Source of the DNA: CAZTVF01 sp964616985
Lineage (GTDB): Bacteria > Planctomycetota > Phycisphaerae > SM23-33
Reading direction: 5' to 3'
DNA length: 64,000 bases
Assembly: GCA_964616985.1 (NCBI GenBank)
Contig: CAZTVF010000007.1
Span: forward strand, 8,975-72,974
Under the pieces are notes generated by a model. The model did not search any database. It saw only the letters and a program-made list of their open reading frames with translations, and was not told where the DNA came from. The position numbers were made by a program, and so were the translations under genes. Shown here in pieces: positions 47,672 to 55,629 of this stretch; positions within the stretch are counted from its first letter, which is position 1, and every line of letters starts with the position of its first letter.

Positions 47672-49125
47672 CGCACGCGGCCCGGCCACTCGTACAGCCC
47701 CCCGCCGGCGTCCGCACGACGCCGCTTTGTTCCCATTGCGCGATTGAGCCCGTGCTGGCGGAGATCCTCAAGCAGCCCCAGCCGGCCGTGCTCGAATCGT
47801 CGGCATCACATGAGGCCTTCGGCCGCTATTCCATCCTCGCCTGCCGACCCATCGAATGCATCACGCTCGATGGCGGCGAGCTGACCGATGCCGCCGGGGG
47901 CGTGCTGGCCAAGGACGACCCCGCCGCAATCTGGACCGCCCTGGCCGCGGCGCTGCAGCCGGCATGGCCGGGGCCGCAGCCATCGTATGGCCCAGGGTGG
48001 ATCGGCTACATCGGCTACGAAGTCGGCCGGTACATCGAACGCCTCCGCGCCGCCGCCGTGCGCGACACGCACCTGCCGGACCTGCGGCTGGCGCTGTACG
48101 ACGCGGTGCTGGTCTATGACTCGCAGGACCGATCGTGGAGCCTGCGCGAGTTCACCTACGACGCCCCGCCAGGCGGGGCAGGCGAGGCGGCCGCCACCTT
48201 GAAAGACATCCTCGCCGCGGCGGAGGCGCGGAATGAGCAACCGCTGACGCCGCCGCGGTGCGCTGCCGCCATGACGGCCGCCGCGAAGTCCAACTTCACG
48301 CCGGACGCCTACCGCGACGCCGTCGCCCGCTGCGTCGAATACATCGCCGCCGGCGACATCTTCCAGGTGAACCTCTCGCAGCGGTTCGCCATCGCCGACG
48401 CCCCGCCGCCGCCGGCGATCTACGCCGCCCTGCGCCGCCGCAACCCGGCCTGGTATTCCGCCTACCTCAGCTTTCAGAGGCGCGGGCAGCCCTGTGCGAT
48501 CGTCTCCAGTTCGCCCGAATTGTTCCTCCGCGTCCGCGACGGCCACGTCACAACCCGGCCGATCAAGGGCACGCGCCGCCGCACGGGCGCTGCTGCCGCC
48601 GATGCCGCAGCCGCCGCCGACCTGCAGGCCGCGCCGAAGGACAACGCCGAACTGGCAATGATCATCGACCTTCTCCGCAACGACCTGGGCCGCGTGTGCC
48701 GCTACGGCAGCGTACGCGTCACGGACGCCCGCCGCCTGGAGGCGCACCCCACCGTCTTTCACCTGGTGGGCACGGTCGAGGGCGACCTCGCCGCGGGCGT
48801 GGGCCCGGCCGATCTGCTGCGGGCCACGTTCCCCGGCGGCTCGATCACCGGGGCGCCAAAGATCCGCGCGATGGACATCATTGACGAGATGGAAGGCGTC
48901 GATCGCGGCGTCTACACCGGCTGCATCGGCTGGGTCGGCCTCAGCGGCGACAGCGAGTGGAACATCGCCATTCGCACCGTCGTCTGCGACGGGCCGACAG
49001 CCTATGTGCAGGTCGGCGGCGGCATCGTCGCCGATTCCCAGCCGCAGGCCGAGTACCAGGAGACGCTCGACAAGGCCCGCGCCCTGCTGGAGGCGATCGA
49101 GCAGGCGCGATCGCTGGAGACGTAA
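47668..49125 (+). CDS. pabB: Aminodeoxychorismate synthase component I (PabB)
   Basis: A 485-residue chorismate-utilising enzyme that makes 4-amino-4-deoxychorismate for folate. The core motifs are complete: AAGDIFQVNLSQRF, PIKGTRRRTG, ELAMIIDLLRNDLGRV, FPGGSITGAPKIRAMDIID and GYIGYEVGRYIE. The Lys in PIKGT distinguishes PabB from TrpE (PIAGT). The frame is open upstream through the previous gene; the best start is the TTG at 47668 overlapping its stop (TTGA). The next candidate, a GTG about 80 nt inside, would cut conserved sequence. No pabA amidotransferase is nearby; a possible pabC is at 52529. Confidence 0.92.
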   Translation: MTHAARPLVQPPAGVRTTPLCSHCAIEPVLAEILKQPQPAVLESSASHEAFGRYSILACRPIECITLDGGELTDAAGGVLAKDDPAAIWTALAAALQPAWPGPQPSYGPGWIGYIGYEVGRYIERLRAAAVRDTHLPDLRLALYDAVLVYDSQDRSWSLREFTYDAPPGGAGEAAATLKDILAAAEARNEQPLTPPRCAAAMTAAAKSNFTPDAYRDAVARCVEYIAAGDIFQVNLSQRFAIADAPPPPAIYAALRRRNPAWYSAYLSFQRRGQPCAIVSSSPELFLRVRDGHVTTRPIKGTRRRTGAAAADAAAAADLQAAPKDNAELAMIIDLLRNDLGRVCRYGSVRVTDARRLEAHPTVFHLVGTVEGDLAAGVGPADLLRATFPGGSITGAPKIRAMDIIDEMEGVDRGVYTGCIGWVGLSGDSEWNIAIRTVVCDGPTAYVQVGGGIVADSQPQAEYQETLDKARALLEAIEQARSLET

Positions 49126-49182
49126 GCGGACACCGCAAAGCACTATCCGCAGCGCAAGCTCCTGATGTATATTGTCCATCGA

Positions 49183-49797
49183 ATGAAGACCTTCCCGATC
49201 ATGCTGGACATCCGCAGTCGCCGCGCCGTGGTCATCGGCGGCGGGCCGGTGGGCGCCAGAAAAGCGGCGTCGCTGCTGGCCGCCGGCGCCGCGGTGACGC
49301 TGGTAGACCCCGCCGCCGCTGCCGTCGAGGGCGCCACCATACTCCGCGAAAGCTACCGCCCCCAGCACCTGGCCGGCGCGTCACTCGTATTCGCCTGCAC
49401 CGACGACCGCGCCACCAACGCCCGCATCGCCGCCGACGCGCGAGCGGCCGGCGCGCTGGTCAACGCCGCCGATCAGCCGGAAGACTGCGATTTCTACCTC
49501 CCGGCCGTGGTCGCCGACGGCGAGGTGGTGGTCGCCATCGGCACGGGCGGGGCGGCGCCCGCCTTGGCGGCGCAGCTCAAGCGAACCGTCGCCGCCTCGC
49601 TGCCGCCGCGGATCGGCGAGTTCGCCGCGGCCATCGCCGACCTTCGCGATGAGCTCAAGAACCGCGTCGCCGAGGTGCCCCGCCGCATGGACCTCATGAA
49701 GCGGCTGATCGACGGAGACGCGTACGCGTTGTTCATCGCCGGTGGCGCCGCCGCCGTGCGCCAGCGGCTGGACGAACTCATCGCGGGAGGCCGGTGA
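49183..49797 (+). CDS. Precorrin-2 dehydrogenase/ferrochelatase (siroheme synthase N-domain, Met8-like)
   Basis: A 204-residue enzyme that oxidises precorrin-2 to sirohydrochlorin and may insert iron. The NAD fold begins at once with MKTFPIMLDIRSRRAVVIGGGPVGARKAASL (GGGPVG dinucleotide motif), followed by VFACTDDRATNARIAADARA and LVNAADQPEDCDFYLPA, both typical. It lacks the CysG methyltransferase half. The ATG at 49183 gives the family N-terminus; TATATT (49168-49173) lies 9 nt before it with no ribosome site. It overlaps hemA by one base (TGATG), so siroheme and haem precursors are made from one transcript. Confidence 0.93.
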   Translation: MKTFPIMLDIRSRRAVVIGGGPVGARKAASLLAAGAAVTLVDPAAAAVEGATILRESYRPQHLAGASLVFACTDDRATNARIAADARAAGALVNAADQPEDCDFYLPAVVADGEVVVAIGTGGAAPALAAQLKRTVAASLPPRIGEFAAAIADLRDELKNRVAEVPRRMDLMKRLIDGDAYALFIAGGAAAVRQRLDELIAGGR

Positions 49798-51077
49798 TGC
49801 GTATCCTCTGCATCGGCATCAGCCACAAGACCGCCCCGGTCGCCCTGCGCGAGCGGATGATGTTCGACCCCTCGCAGATGGGCACGGCCTTGGGGCACCT
49901 GGGGCGGCGGTGGAAGGATTGCGAGTTCCTCGCCCTCTCGACGTGCAATCGCACCGAGCTGTATGCCGCGCGGCCCGTTCACGGCCACCCGCGCGAGCAG
50001 GAGCTGCACCAGGCCTTGTGCGAGATGCACGCCGTGCCGCTGCACGAGTACGAGGCGTGCATGTATACGCTGGCCGACGAGGAGGCGGCGCGGCACCTCT
50101 TCACGGTGGCCGCGGGCCTCGACAGCATGGTGCCCGGCGAGGTGCAGATCACCTCGCAGATCAAGGAGTCTTACGCGGCGGCCGTGGCAGCGGGCACGGC
50201 GCGCTCGGTGATGAACGACCTTTTCCAGTGCGCCCTGCACGTGGCCAAGCACGCGCGCAGCGAGACCGAGATCGCCGCCGGCAAGGTGTCGGTCGCGTCG
50301 GTCGCCGTCGACTGCGTGGCCGAGCTGTTCGGCACGCTCGAGGGCCGGTGCGTGCTGAGCATCGGCGCGGGGCGGATGAACGAGCTGATGCTCAAGCACA
50401 TCGACCGCCTCTCGCCGCAGCGGCTGATGGTGGCGAATCGCTCGCCGGCCAGGGCGCAGCAGCTTGCCCGCGCGCACGGCGGCGAGACGGCGGCGTTCGA
50501 CCGTCTGGGGGAGCACCTGGGTGAGTGCGACGTGCTGCTGACGTCCACGGCGGCCAAGGAGCCGATCCTAACGCATGCGATGGTGGAGGCGGCGATGAAG
50601 CGCCGCCCGCACCGGCCGCTGCTGATCGTCGACATCGCCGTGCCGCGCGACGTCGAAGAGACGGTCCGCGAGATCAAGCACGTGCACCTGTACAACATCG
50701 ACGACCTCAAGGGCGTCATCGCCCGCACGATGGAGTCGCGCGGCGTGCACCAGGCGGGGGCGAAGAAGATCATCGACCTTCACGTGCAGGAGTTCATGGA
50801 CGCGTTCCGCGTGCGCGGCGTGGCCCCGGCGATCGACTCGCTCTACCGCCGCATGAATGACATCGCCGACGAAGAGCTGGCCGAGGCGCGGCGGAAATTC
50901 TCCACCCACGACGACGCCGAGCAGGATGCCCTGATCCTCCAACGCGCCCTGCACCGCACCATTCGCCGCATCCTGCACCCCGCCACCACCAATCTCCGCA
51001 AGGCCGCCGCCACCGGCGACGCCCGCGCCGACATCGCCGCGCTCCGCAAGCTGTTCGAGCTTGAAGATCCGCACTAG
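49797..51077 (+). CDS. hemA: Glutamyl-tRNA reductase
   Basis: A 426-residue NADPH enzyme that reduces glutamyl-tRNA to glutamate-1-semialdehyde, the first step of tetrapyrrole synthesis. Motifs: GISHKTAPVALRER, the catalytic Cys in STCNRTELYA, GEVQITSQIKESY, the NADPH domain VLSIGAGRMNELM, LLTSTAAKEPIL and VDIAVPRDVEETV, then the dimerisation domain VQEFMDAFRVRGVAPAIDSL. The start is ATG 49797 inside the stop of the previous gene, with GGGAGG upstream. A GTG three nt earlier is the alternative. It is co-transcribed with the siroheme gene. Confidence 0.96.
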   Translation: MRILCIGISHKTAPVALRERMMFDPSQMGTALGHLGRRWKDCEFLALSTCNRTELYAARPVHGHPREQELHQALCEMHAVPLHEYEACMYTLADEEAARHLFTVAAGLDSMVPGEVQITSQIKESYAAAVAAGTARSVMNDLFQCALHVAKHARSETEIAAGKVSVASVAVDCVAELFGTLEGRCVLSIGAGRMNELMLKHIDRLSPQRLMVANRSPARAQQLARAHGGETAAFDRLGEHLGECDVLLTSTAAKEPILTHAMVEAAMKRRPHRPLLIVDIAVPRDVEETVREIKHVHLYNIDDLKGVIARTMESRGVHQAGAKKIIDLHVQEFMDAFRVRGVAPAIDSLYRRMNDIADEELAEARRKFSTHDDAEQDALILQRALHRTIRRILHPATTNLRKAAATGDARADIAALRKLFELEDPH

Positions 51078-51091
51078 GGGCGAACGGTTCT

Positions 51092-51271
51092 TGGAGTGTG
51101 GCAGCAGAGCGAGCGAAGCGAGGGACGGCGAACGCCATGTGGAGTGCGGCGGCAGAGTCCCGAGCAAGGCGAGGGACGGCGACGCCGCCTTGGATCCGGC
51201 ACTACCGACTCCACTATGCCTCCCGTCTCACGGCAGCGAAATCCAGAGCGGCGTCGTTGCCACCGCACTCC
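51092..51271. repeat. GGAGTGCGGCGGC repeat cluster
   Basis: Three copies of a unit: TGGAGTGTGGCAGCAGAGCG at 51092, TGGAGTGCGGCGGCAGAG at 51139 with GGGACGGCGACGCCGCC TTGGAT, and an inverted shorter copy near 51240-51271 (ATCCAGAGCGGCGTCGTTGC ... GCACTCCA). The shared middle GCGAGGGACGGCGA is repeated. It fills the hemA-Nif3 gap and forms large hairpins. Confidence 0.7.
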
Positions 51272-51279
51272 ATAGCTTC

Positions 51280-52371
51280 TCAGCCTATCACGAACGGGTC
51301 GCGATCGGCCTTCGATAGCGTGACCTTCAGCTTGGGCAATAGCGCGCGAAGGCGGTCGGCGAGGGAGGCCAGCGCGGGGCGCTCGGAATTGCTGTGGCCC
51401 AGGCATACGACGGTCATGCCGGCGGCGCTGGCGGCCAAGGCGTCGTGGTGACGCATCTCGCCGGTGACGTACAGCTGCGCCCCTGCCGCCAGTGCGGCCT
51501 TGTAGAGCGACCCGCACGAGCCGGCGGCGAAGGCGACGGTGGAGACCGCCGCTTTGCCCGCGGCCGGCGCGACCAGCACGCTTCGCACGCCCGCCGCCTT
51601 CTTCAGTTTCGCCACCAGCGCTGCCGGCGACGCGGGCCTGGCGAGCTTGCCCACGCGGCCGCGGCCTGCGCCGTCGGGGAAGTCCTCGAGAGGATAGACG
51701 TCGATCGCGGGCTCTTCGTAGCTGTGGGCGCCGCGGATGGCGCCGCAGACCGCGCCGGCGGCCCCGCGGGGGGCCACCACTTCCAGCCGCATCTCCTCAT
51801 TCACCTCGTGCTGCCCGGGCTTGCCCAGCGTGGGGTGCGAACCGGGCCCGCCGCAGAACGCGCCGATGCCGTGGACGAAGAACGCGCAGTCGTGGTAGTT
51901 GCCGATCCTGCCGGCCCCGGCCGAGAACGCGGCGTCGGCCACGCGGGAGAGATCCTCCGGCGGCACGAAGACGACGATCTTGCACTGCCCCTGGCGCACG
52001 GTGGATTCCAGCGGCCGGGGGGACTCAACGCCCAGCATGGCCACGAGGACATCGTTGGTGCCACCGGGTGCCGCGTCCAGCGCGGTGTGGACGGAGTAGA
52101 CCGCGAGGCCCTGCCGCAGGGCCTGGTAGAGCACGGGCGAGGCGCCGGCAGTGAGGCGTGAAACGGGCTTGTAGATCGGCGGGTGATAGGCCATCACCAT
52201 CTGCGAGGCGGCGGCTTCCTTCAAGACCGGTGCGGTGAGGTCCACGCAGAGCATGATCGAACGCACGTCGGCCGACGCATCGCCCAGGATCAGCCCGACA
52301 TTGTCGCCCTCTTCCGCCAGTGCCGGCGGCGCCACCGCCTCCAACGCCTTGATCACATCCTGAACCCTCAT
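51280..52371 (-). CDS. Nif3-like dinuclear metal-centre protein
   Basis: A 363-residue member of the NIF3/YbgI family, which forms hexameric toroids with two metals per subunit. Family motifs: EEGDNVGLILGD, then VMAYHPPIYKP where bacterial members often have HHP (the first His is Tyr here, as in some others), YSVHTALDAAPGGTNDVL, and the C-terminal YVTGEMRHHDALAA and LGHSNSERPAL with metal His/Glu. The middle 120 residues are the PII-like insert of longer homologues (KIVVFVPPEDLSRVADAAF). Its function is uncertain; a role in metal or cofactor handling is suggested. It is convergent with hemA across a repeat cluster. Confidence 0.9.
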   Translation of the reverse strand: MRVQDVIKALEAVAPPALAEEGDNVGLILGDASADVRSIMLCVDLTAPVLKEAAASQMVMAYHPPIYKPVSRLTAGASPVLYQALRQGLAVYSVHTALDAAPGGTNDVLVAMLGVESPRPLESTVRQGQCKIVVFVPPEDLSRVADAAFSAGAGRIGNYHDCAFFVHGIGAFCGGPGSHPTLGKPGQHEVNEEMRLEVVAPRGAAGAVCGAIRGAHSYEEPAIDVYPLEDFPDGAGRGRVGKLARPASPAALVAKLKKAAGVRSVLVAPAAGKAAVSTVAFAAGSCGSLYKAALAAGAQLYVTGEMRHHDALAASAAGMTVVCLGHSNSERPALASLADRLRALLPKLKVTLSKADRDPFVIG

Positions 52372-52398
52372 GGTCGCTCCTTATGACGTGCTCGACCG

Positions 52399-52488
52399 GG
52401 TGCCATGCCGAAACTTACCTGCCGCGGGCAGGCGTACTCGCGCGGTGCCATCCCGAAGTTTACCCGCCGTGGCGGGCGTACTCGCGCC
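52399..52488 (+). repeat. Tandem 45-bp repeat
   Basis: Two adjacent 45-bp units (52399-52443, 52444-52488) beginning GGTGCCATGCCGAAACTTAC and GGTGCCATCCCGAAGTTTAC and ending GGCGTACTCGCGC, each with a CCTGCCGCGGGCAGG-type palindrome. They occupy the gap between the aminotransferase and the Nif3 gene. Confidence 0.8.
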
Positions 52489-52528
52489 GGCATGCTCGCG
52501 TGACATGCAGCATGCTCGCGCCCGCAAA

Positions 52529-53386
52529 TCAACTCTCGCCCGGGCATTCCTTGTCCAGCAGTTCCTGGTATGCCGACATGATCTTCTTCGTCACTTCGCC
52601 GGGCTTCTCATCACCCACCGCGTGGCGTTCGATGCGAACGACAGGCCGCACGCCGCTGAGCGAGGAGGTGACGAAGATTTCCTTGGCGGCCAGCATCTCG
52701 CGGACCGTCAGCGGCGTCTGCTCGTCGACGGCGATGCCCAACTGCCCGCAGATCTCCAGGACCGCCCCGCGGATTATGCCCGGCAACACCGGCGTGTCGC
52801 GCGGCGGGGTGTGAACCTTGCCGTCGAGCACGAGGAACACGTTGGAGAAGCACGCCTCGGCCAGGCGATTGTCAGGCGTGAACCACAACGCCTCTTCGGC
52901 GCCCTTGGCGGCGGCCTCCTGGCGGGCGAGAATCCGCGGCAGGTACGAGCCCGTCTTGTAGCCGAACTTCGGATCGCCCTGCCCCTGCTTGAAAGAGCAA
53001 ACGACCACGGTGACGCCGTTTTGATACCACGAGTCCGGCAGCGCCCCCAGCGGGTCTGCCGTCACCAGCGTGGTCGATTGCTCGGCCGCCACGTTGCCGG
53101 GAGTGAGCGTGATGCGGACGCGGGCTTCCCGAAGGTCGTTGGCGGCCAGCACGGCGGCAACGGCCTCGCGAAGCACCTCGACCGTCGCGTCCGTCCGCAG
53201 GTTGATGACGCGGACGGTGTCGGCCAGCCGCTCGAGATGCCGCTCGAACCGGAAAACCTGCCCGTTGTGGGCGCGCATGGTCGTGAACACCGACGCGCCG
53301 TGGAGAAAACCGGCATCGCTGATGCTCACGCACGCCTGCGACGCCGGAACGATGCTGCCGTTAAAGAAGACTTGCGGATCACCCAT
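52529..53386 (-). CDS. Class IV aminotransferase (possible 4-amino-4-deoxychorismate lyase)
   Basis: A 285-residue PLP enzyme of fold type IV. The PLP lysine is in GYKTGSYLPRILARQEA, and other family segments are VFFNGSIVPASQACVSISD with GFLHGASVFTTMRAHNG, EALWFTPDNRLAEACFSNVF and FVTSSLSGVRPVVRI. It could be a branched-chain or D-amino-acid aminotransferase or PabC; the sequence alone does not decide. pabB is 3.4 kb away on the other strand and no pabC is otherwise visible, which favours PabC as an inference. It starts at ATG 53386, 9 nt after the end of the ABC-GNAT gene, so both are likely in one transcript. Confidence 0.85.
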   Translation of the reverse strand: MGDPQVFFNGSIVPASQACVSISDAGFLHGASVFTTMRAHNGQVFRFERHLERLADTVRVINLRTDATVEVLREAVAAVLAANDLREARVRITLTPGNVAAEQSTTLVTADPLGALPDSWYQNGVTVVVCSFKQGQGDPKFGYKTGSYLPRILARQEAAAKGAEEALWFTPDNRLAEACFSNVFLVLDGKVHTPPRDTPVLPGIIRGAVLEICGQLGIAVDEQTPLTVREMLAAKEIFVTSSLSGVRPVVRIERHAVGDEKPGEVTKKIMSAYQELLDKECPGES

Positions 53387-53395
53387 GGTGGAATC

Positions 53396-54784
53396 CTATT
53401 CGGCACCACGTTTGGTGGCAAGATAATACACGTACCGCCGCACCGAACGCCGCGCCACGGCCACGGGATCGCTGCAGGGGGCGCCCAGCGACTTGACGCT
53501 GTAGCGATGCAGTGCCGCCAGCAGTTCGCGGCCTCGGACGCCGCGGCGGGCAAGGAGCCTGCGCACCAGCGCCCCTTCGGCCAGGTCCATCGGGGCCAGG
53601 CCCGCGCGGGCGGCGGCTGCCAGCAGTCGTTCGGTGTGCACGTCGGGCGGCAGGTGATACGCCCGCATGCCCGCCCGCTCAAAGAACGGATGCACGCTGC
53701 CCATGGCCGCCAGCGACTCCACCATCGGTGTTGCCGCCGTCGCGATCGCGTGCCGCACCAGCCTTACGGCCAGGCCCTTGCCGCGATAGATCGGGTGCAC
53801 CACGACGCGGGAGATGCACTCGATCTCGGCGTTCAGCAGCGCCAGCGATGCCCGTCGATCGCTGCCGGCGTAGCGGTTGCCCGTGGCGATGTTGCGGCCG
53901 CGAACCGCAGGCACCGGCGGCGAGACCACCAGCACGGCCGCCTGCGGGGGTTCGCCCAGGCGCGGAGCGGGCGGCTTGATGACATACACCCGCTTATGCG
54001 CCGCCGGCGGGCCGGCGAGGTAATGGAACCCCGCCAGGGCGTGGTAATCATGGATCGTCCCCCGCTCGATTGGCCAGGCGGCGGGGCTTTCGCGGGCATC
54101 GCGCTGCAGCAGTTCAGCCAGCCCGTCCCCCACCAGGAGCGAGGCCGCGGCGCCCAGCGGCTTGACCACGACCGTGTCGGGGGCGAGGTCGGCGAGTAAG
54201 TCGCACCGGGGCATGGCCAGGGCCAGGGCAATGCTCGACGCATTGACGAGTTTCCGCACCTGGCGGCAGAGGTTCCGAGCGGTGGCCTCGTCCAGCACGG
54301 CCGCGAACTCGTCGGCCAGCACCAGCGTGGGCTCGTTCCTTCGCCGGGCGGAGAGCAGCGCGTCGGCCAGGGCCAGGCGATATAGCTGCCCGCCCGACAG
54401 CTGCCGCGCGGGCGTCACTAGCGACGCCGCCTCGGCCAGCCCGCACCACGAGAGCATCTCCAGCCGCTCGGAAAGCTCGCCGGACTCGATGGCCGACACG
54501 GCCGGGAGATCGCAGCGGGCGAGCTCGTCCATGCGCAGCGGGCGGCAGCGCGGCGTCTGCTGCTCGATCTGCCTCAGCAGCACGCTCTTGCCGGCGCCCG
54601 AGGGGCCGACGATGGCCAAGATCTGCCGCGGCCTGATCTGAAGACGGAGGTTGCGGTAGAGGTTCTGCCTCATCTCCGCCGGCAGGCCGAACATGGCCGC
54701 GACACGCTCGGCGTCGGCGGACAGGCCGCTGAGGCAGGATGTTTCGGCATTGACACGGTAGGTCCACGGCTTACATTGTGTCAT
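53396..54784 (-). CDS. ABC-type ATPase fused to GNAT acetyltransferase (COG2401 type)
   Basis: A 462-residue two-domain protein. Residues 40-215 are an ABC ATPase: Walker A VGPSGAGKS (59-67), signature LSGGQ (129-133), Walker B LVLADEF (154-160). No membrane helices are seen. Residues about 240-400 are a GNAT domain with the acetyl-CoA loop RVVVHPIYRGKGLAVRL (326-342). The C-terminus ends in a basic helix. COG2401 proteins have this order and are uncharacterised; coupling ATP use to acetyl transfer recalls TmcA (a different ATPase class), which acetylates tRNA cytidine. The ATG at 54784 has an AGGAG 6 nt upstream, which lies inside the divergent ASCH ORF. The start codons are 3 nt apart. Confidence 0.82.
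   Translation of the reverse strand: MTQCKPWTYRVNAETSCLSGLSADAERVAAMFGLPAEMRQNLYRNLRLQIRPRQILAIVGPSGAGKSVLLRQIEQQTPRCRPLRMDELARCDLPAVSAIESGELSERLEMLSWCGLAEAASLVTPARQLSGGQLYRLALADALLSARRRNEPTLVLADEFAAVLDEATARNLCRQVRKLVNASSIALALAMPRCDLLADLAPDTVVVKPLGAAASLLVGDGLAELLQRDARESPAAWPIERGTIHDYHALAGFHYLAGPPAAHKRVYVIKPPAPRLGEPPQAAVLVVSPPVPAVRGRNIATGNRYAGSDRRASLALLNAEIECISRVVVHPIYRGKGLAVRLVRHAIATAATPMVESLAAMGSVHPFFERAGMRAYHLPPDVHTERLLAAAARAGLAPMDLAEGALVRRLLARRGVRGRELLAALHRYSVKSLGAPCSDPVAVARRSVRRYVYYLATKRGAE
54750..54777 (+). promoter_or_regulatory. Promoter of the ASCH gene
   Basis: A perfect TTGACA (54750-54755), a 16-nt spacer and TACATT (4/6) that ends 10 nt before ATG 54788. It lies inside the first codons of the divergent ABC-GNAT gene and predicts a leaderless or near-leaderless mRNA. 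Confidence 0.5.
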
Positions 54785-54787
54785 CGA

Positions 54788-55141
54788 ATGCTCCTGATGA
54801 AGAGGATCTATTTCGACGCAATTCGCGCGGGGTCGAAGACCACCACGCTCCGCTATTGGCGCACGCCCCGCGTGCGCGCGGGACAGTCGTATCGAATTCC
54901 GGGCCTGGGAAAGATCGTCGTGAAGTTGATCGCCCCCGTCACCCTCAAGTCACTCACCGCCGCCGATGCACAGGCGGACGGCTTCGCAAGCATGGCCGCC
55001 CTGAGGCATGCGCTGCGAATGCTTTACACACCGATCCAACGCAAGTCACGCCAGTTATACCAGATACGTTTGAATTCCACGGCTAGTGCTCTGTCTCATT
55101 CAAGAGGTGGCGGCCTTCTCAGACCGCCGCCCCTAAACTGA
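54788..55141 (+). CDS. ASCH-domain protein
   Basis: A 117-residue protein with a PUA-like ASCH fold. Recognition: FDAIRAGSKTTTLRYWRTPR (the GxKT-x-TxR motif), VRAGQSYRIPGLGKIVVKLI (barrel strands) and LTAADAQADGFASMAAL (the DA-x3-GF block). By alignment from memory with E. coli YqfB, which hydrolyses N4-acetylcytidine with Lys/Thr/Glu, the corresponding residues are K17, T20 and D64. The last 20 residues are encoded by a GGTGGCGGCCT-type repeat (RGGGLLRPPPLN) and look acquired. ATG 54788 is supported by the promoter at 54750; ATG 54797 or TTG 54776 are alternatives. It is divergent from the ABC-GNAT gene, suggesting a joint RNA-modification role. Confidence 0.75.
   Translation: MLLMKRIYFDAIRAGSKTTTLRYWRTPRVRAGQSYRIPGLGKIVVKLIAPVTLKSLTAADAQADGFASMAALRHALRMLYTPIQRKSRQLYQIRLNSTASALSHSRGGGLLRPPPLN
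55105..55133. repeat. GGTGGCGGCCT palindrome family copy in the ASCH tail
   Basis: GAGGTGGCGGCCTTCTCAG and GACCGCCGCCCC; it forms the 3' end of the ASCH reading frame. Confidence 0.6.
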
Positions 55142-55168
55142 TAGACCCAGTACTGTCCAACTTGATTG

Positions 55169-55277
55169 TATGGGTGCCGTGGCTTGCGAGGCCGTACTCG
55201 GCCGAGCAACCACGCCACGGCCACTAGCCAGCGTTGCGTGGTTGCTGCGCTGCGCTCCGCAAACCACGGCACCCATA
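55169..55277. repeat. MITE-like 109-bp element with GGGTGCCGTGG terminal inverted repeats
   Basis: TATGGGTGCCGTGG at one end and CCACGGCACCCATA at the other, with about 10 more partly matching bases inside (CTTGCGAGGCC against GCGCTCCGCAAA) and an internal ACCACGC/GCGTGGT pair. It carries no ORF. The gap 55142-55629 contains this element, one copy of the 110-bp element and the XRE promoter. Confidence 0.65.
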
Positions 55278-55321
55278 GTTTCGATCTTGACCACACACTA
55301 GTCCTTCGCGCTTGATTCTGG

Positions 55322-55434
55322 GAGTAAGGCTTTGGCGGCGGCTTGCCGTTCGGCGTTGTAGAAGCCCCAATGCGTCACCCAGATCTGACAGCGCCGAACG
55401 GCAAGCCGCCATCAAACGCACACACATGTTCCAT
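55322..55434 (-). repeat. 110-bp inverted-repeat element, copy 2 (inverted)
   Basis: The reverse complement of this stretch aligns with 5928-6037 over nearly the whole length, including the outer flanks (ATGGAACATGTG and CCGCCAAAG). Differences are a few bases in the core. Confidence 0.85.
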
Positions 55435-55480
55435 AGAGATGAACCTGTAGACCCCATTCCCAATCTCCGCCATCGCCTTC

Positions 55481-55607
55481 TGTCTACAACAATGACCAAT
55501 GTATGGTATATAGACAACAGACAATATCAAGTAAATTTCTGAAATAGTTTTGCATGCGGTTTGATAGTCGATAAAATATCATGGTTGGTGGATGCTTGAG
55601 ATAGACA
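55481..55607 (+). promoter_or_regulatory. Promoter and candidate operators of the XRE-S24 regulator
   Basis: TTGCAT (55550) and TAAAAT (55572-55577, 5/6) at 16-nt spacing. TAGACA half-sites lie at 55481 (as TGTCTA), 55511 and 55602, the first two forming an imperfect inverted pair TGTCTACA...TATAGACA. The region is clearly more AT-rich than its surroundings. Autoregulation is a reasonable inference. Confidence 0.45.
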
Positions 55608-55629
55608 CGTTGTTTGGAGACTTGAAGAG

